Below, in pieces: positions 5,290-5,328 of a DNA stretch of 5,328 nucleotides. The stretch's first letter is position 1. Every line of letters starts with the position of its first letter. Location: contig JAHFER010000135.1 in NCBI GenBank assembly GCA_023248365.1, forward strand, positions 1-5,328, given 5' to 3'. The translations under genes were made by a program, and so were the position numbers. The notes beneath the pieces were generated by a model. That model saw nothing but the letters and a program-made list of their open reading frames with translations, was not told the DNA's origin and did not search any database. This stretch comes from Nitrospirota bacterium. GTDB taxonomy: Bacteria > Nitrospirota > 9FT-COMBO-42-15 > HDB-SIOI813.

Positions 5290-5328
5290 ATGCCTGTACG
5301 CAAAGCCGATGCTGTCTGGGAAGGGAAT
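5290..5328 (+). CDS. OsmC/Ohr-family peroxiredoxin-like protein, N-terminal fragment cut by window edge
   Basis: Only 13 codons are visible, reading MPVRKADAVWEGN. The A-x-V/A-x-W-E-G-N/D pattern matches the N-terminus of OsmC-type proteins, where a similar A-H-W-E-G-D stretch begins the first beta strand; these proteins reduce organic hydroperoxides through a pair of cysteines further along. The start is well supported by AAAGGAGGTG (5276-5285), a near-perfect ribosome site 4 bases before the ATG, and by a plausible promoter in the 39-bp repeat just upstream. The catalytic cysteines lie outside the window, so the family call rests on a short match and could be wrong; the existence of a gene here is much surer. 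Confidence 0.65.
   Translation, partial: MPVRKADAVWEGN

Overview
This is a 5.3 kb stretch of AT-rich chromosome from a Gram-negative (diderm) bacterium. The diderm call rests on two lipoprotein signal peptides, a periplasmic DUF3015 protein, and a DUF4105 protein whose C-terminal half looks like an outer-membrane beta-barrel ending in Phe. The exact lineage cannot be fixed from this window. Gene content and the small GC-rich palindromes between AT-rich genes would suit a Nitrospirota- or Desulfobacterota-like environmental bacterium, but that is only an impression.

Layout. Bases 1-626 (+) hold the 3' part of rsmE (16S rRNA m3U1498 methyltransferase). Converging on it is a minus-strand lipoprotein of the alpha/beta-hydrolase fold (645-1580) that has lost its nucleophile serine. 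The two genes meet in a small palindromic repeat that also supplies the last codons and stop of the lipoprotein. A divergent intergenic region (1581-1796) carries a good sigma70-type promoter for the lipoprotein and a 39-bp element that recurs at 5221-5259. Next come a two-gene unit on the plus strand, a small secreted DUF3015 protein (1797-2267) and a 639-residue DUF4105/Lnb-like protein with a barrel-like C-terminus (2286-4205). After a cluster of hairpins (4223-4327) follows a second alpha/beta-hydrolase lipoprotein with an intact catalytic triad (4337-5167), another palindrome, the second copy of the 39-bp element, and the first 13 codons of an OsmC-like gene (5290-).

How the genes may work together. 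rsmE is a housekeeping gene that happens to be adjacent. The rest has a cell-envelope theme: two predicted lipoproteins flank a DUF3015-DUF4105 pair, and the DUF4105 domain is the family now associated with Lnb-type lipoprotein N-acyltransferases. A link between the acyltransferase-like protein and the lipoproteins is attractive but is inference. The most unusual observations are the apparent pseudoenzyme, the 39-bp promoter-like element shared by the lipoprotein/DUF3015 divergent region and the osmC-like gene, and the density of small palindromes in the gaps. I see no CRISPR, transposase, tRNA or rRNA.
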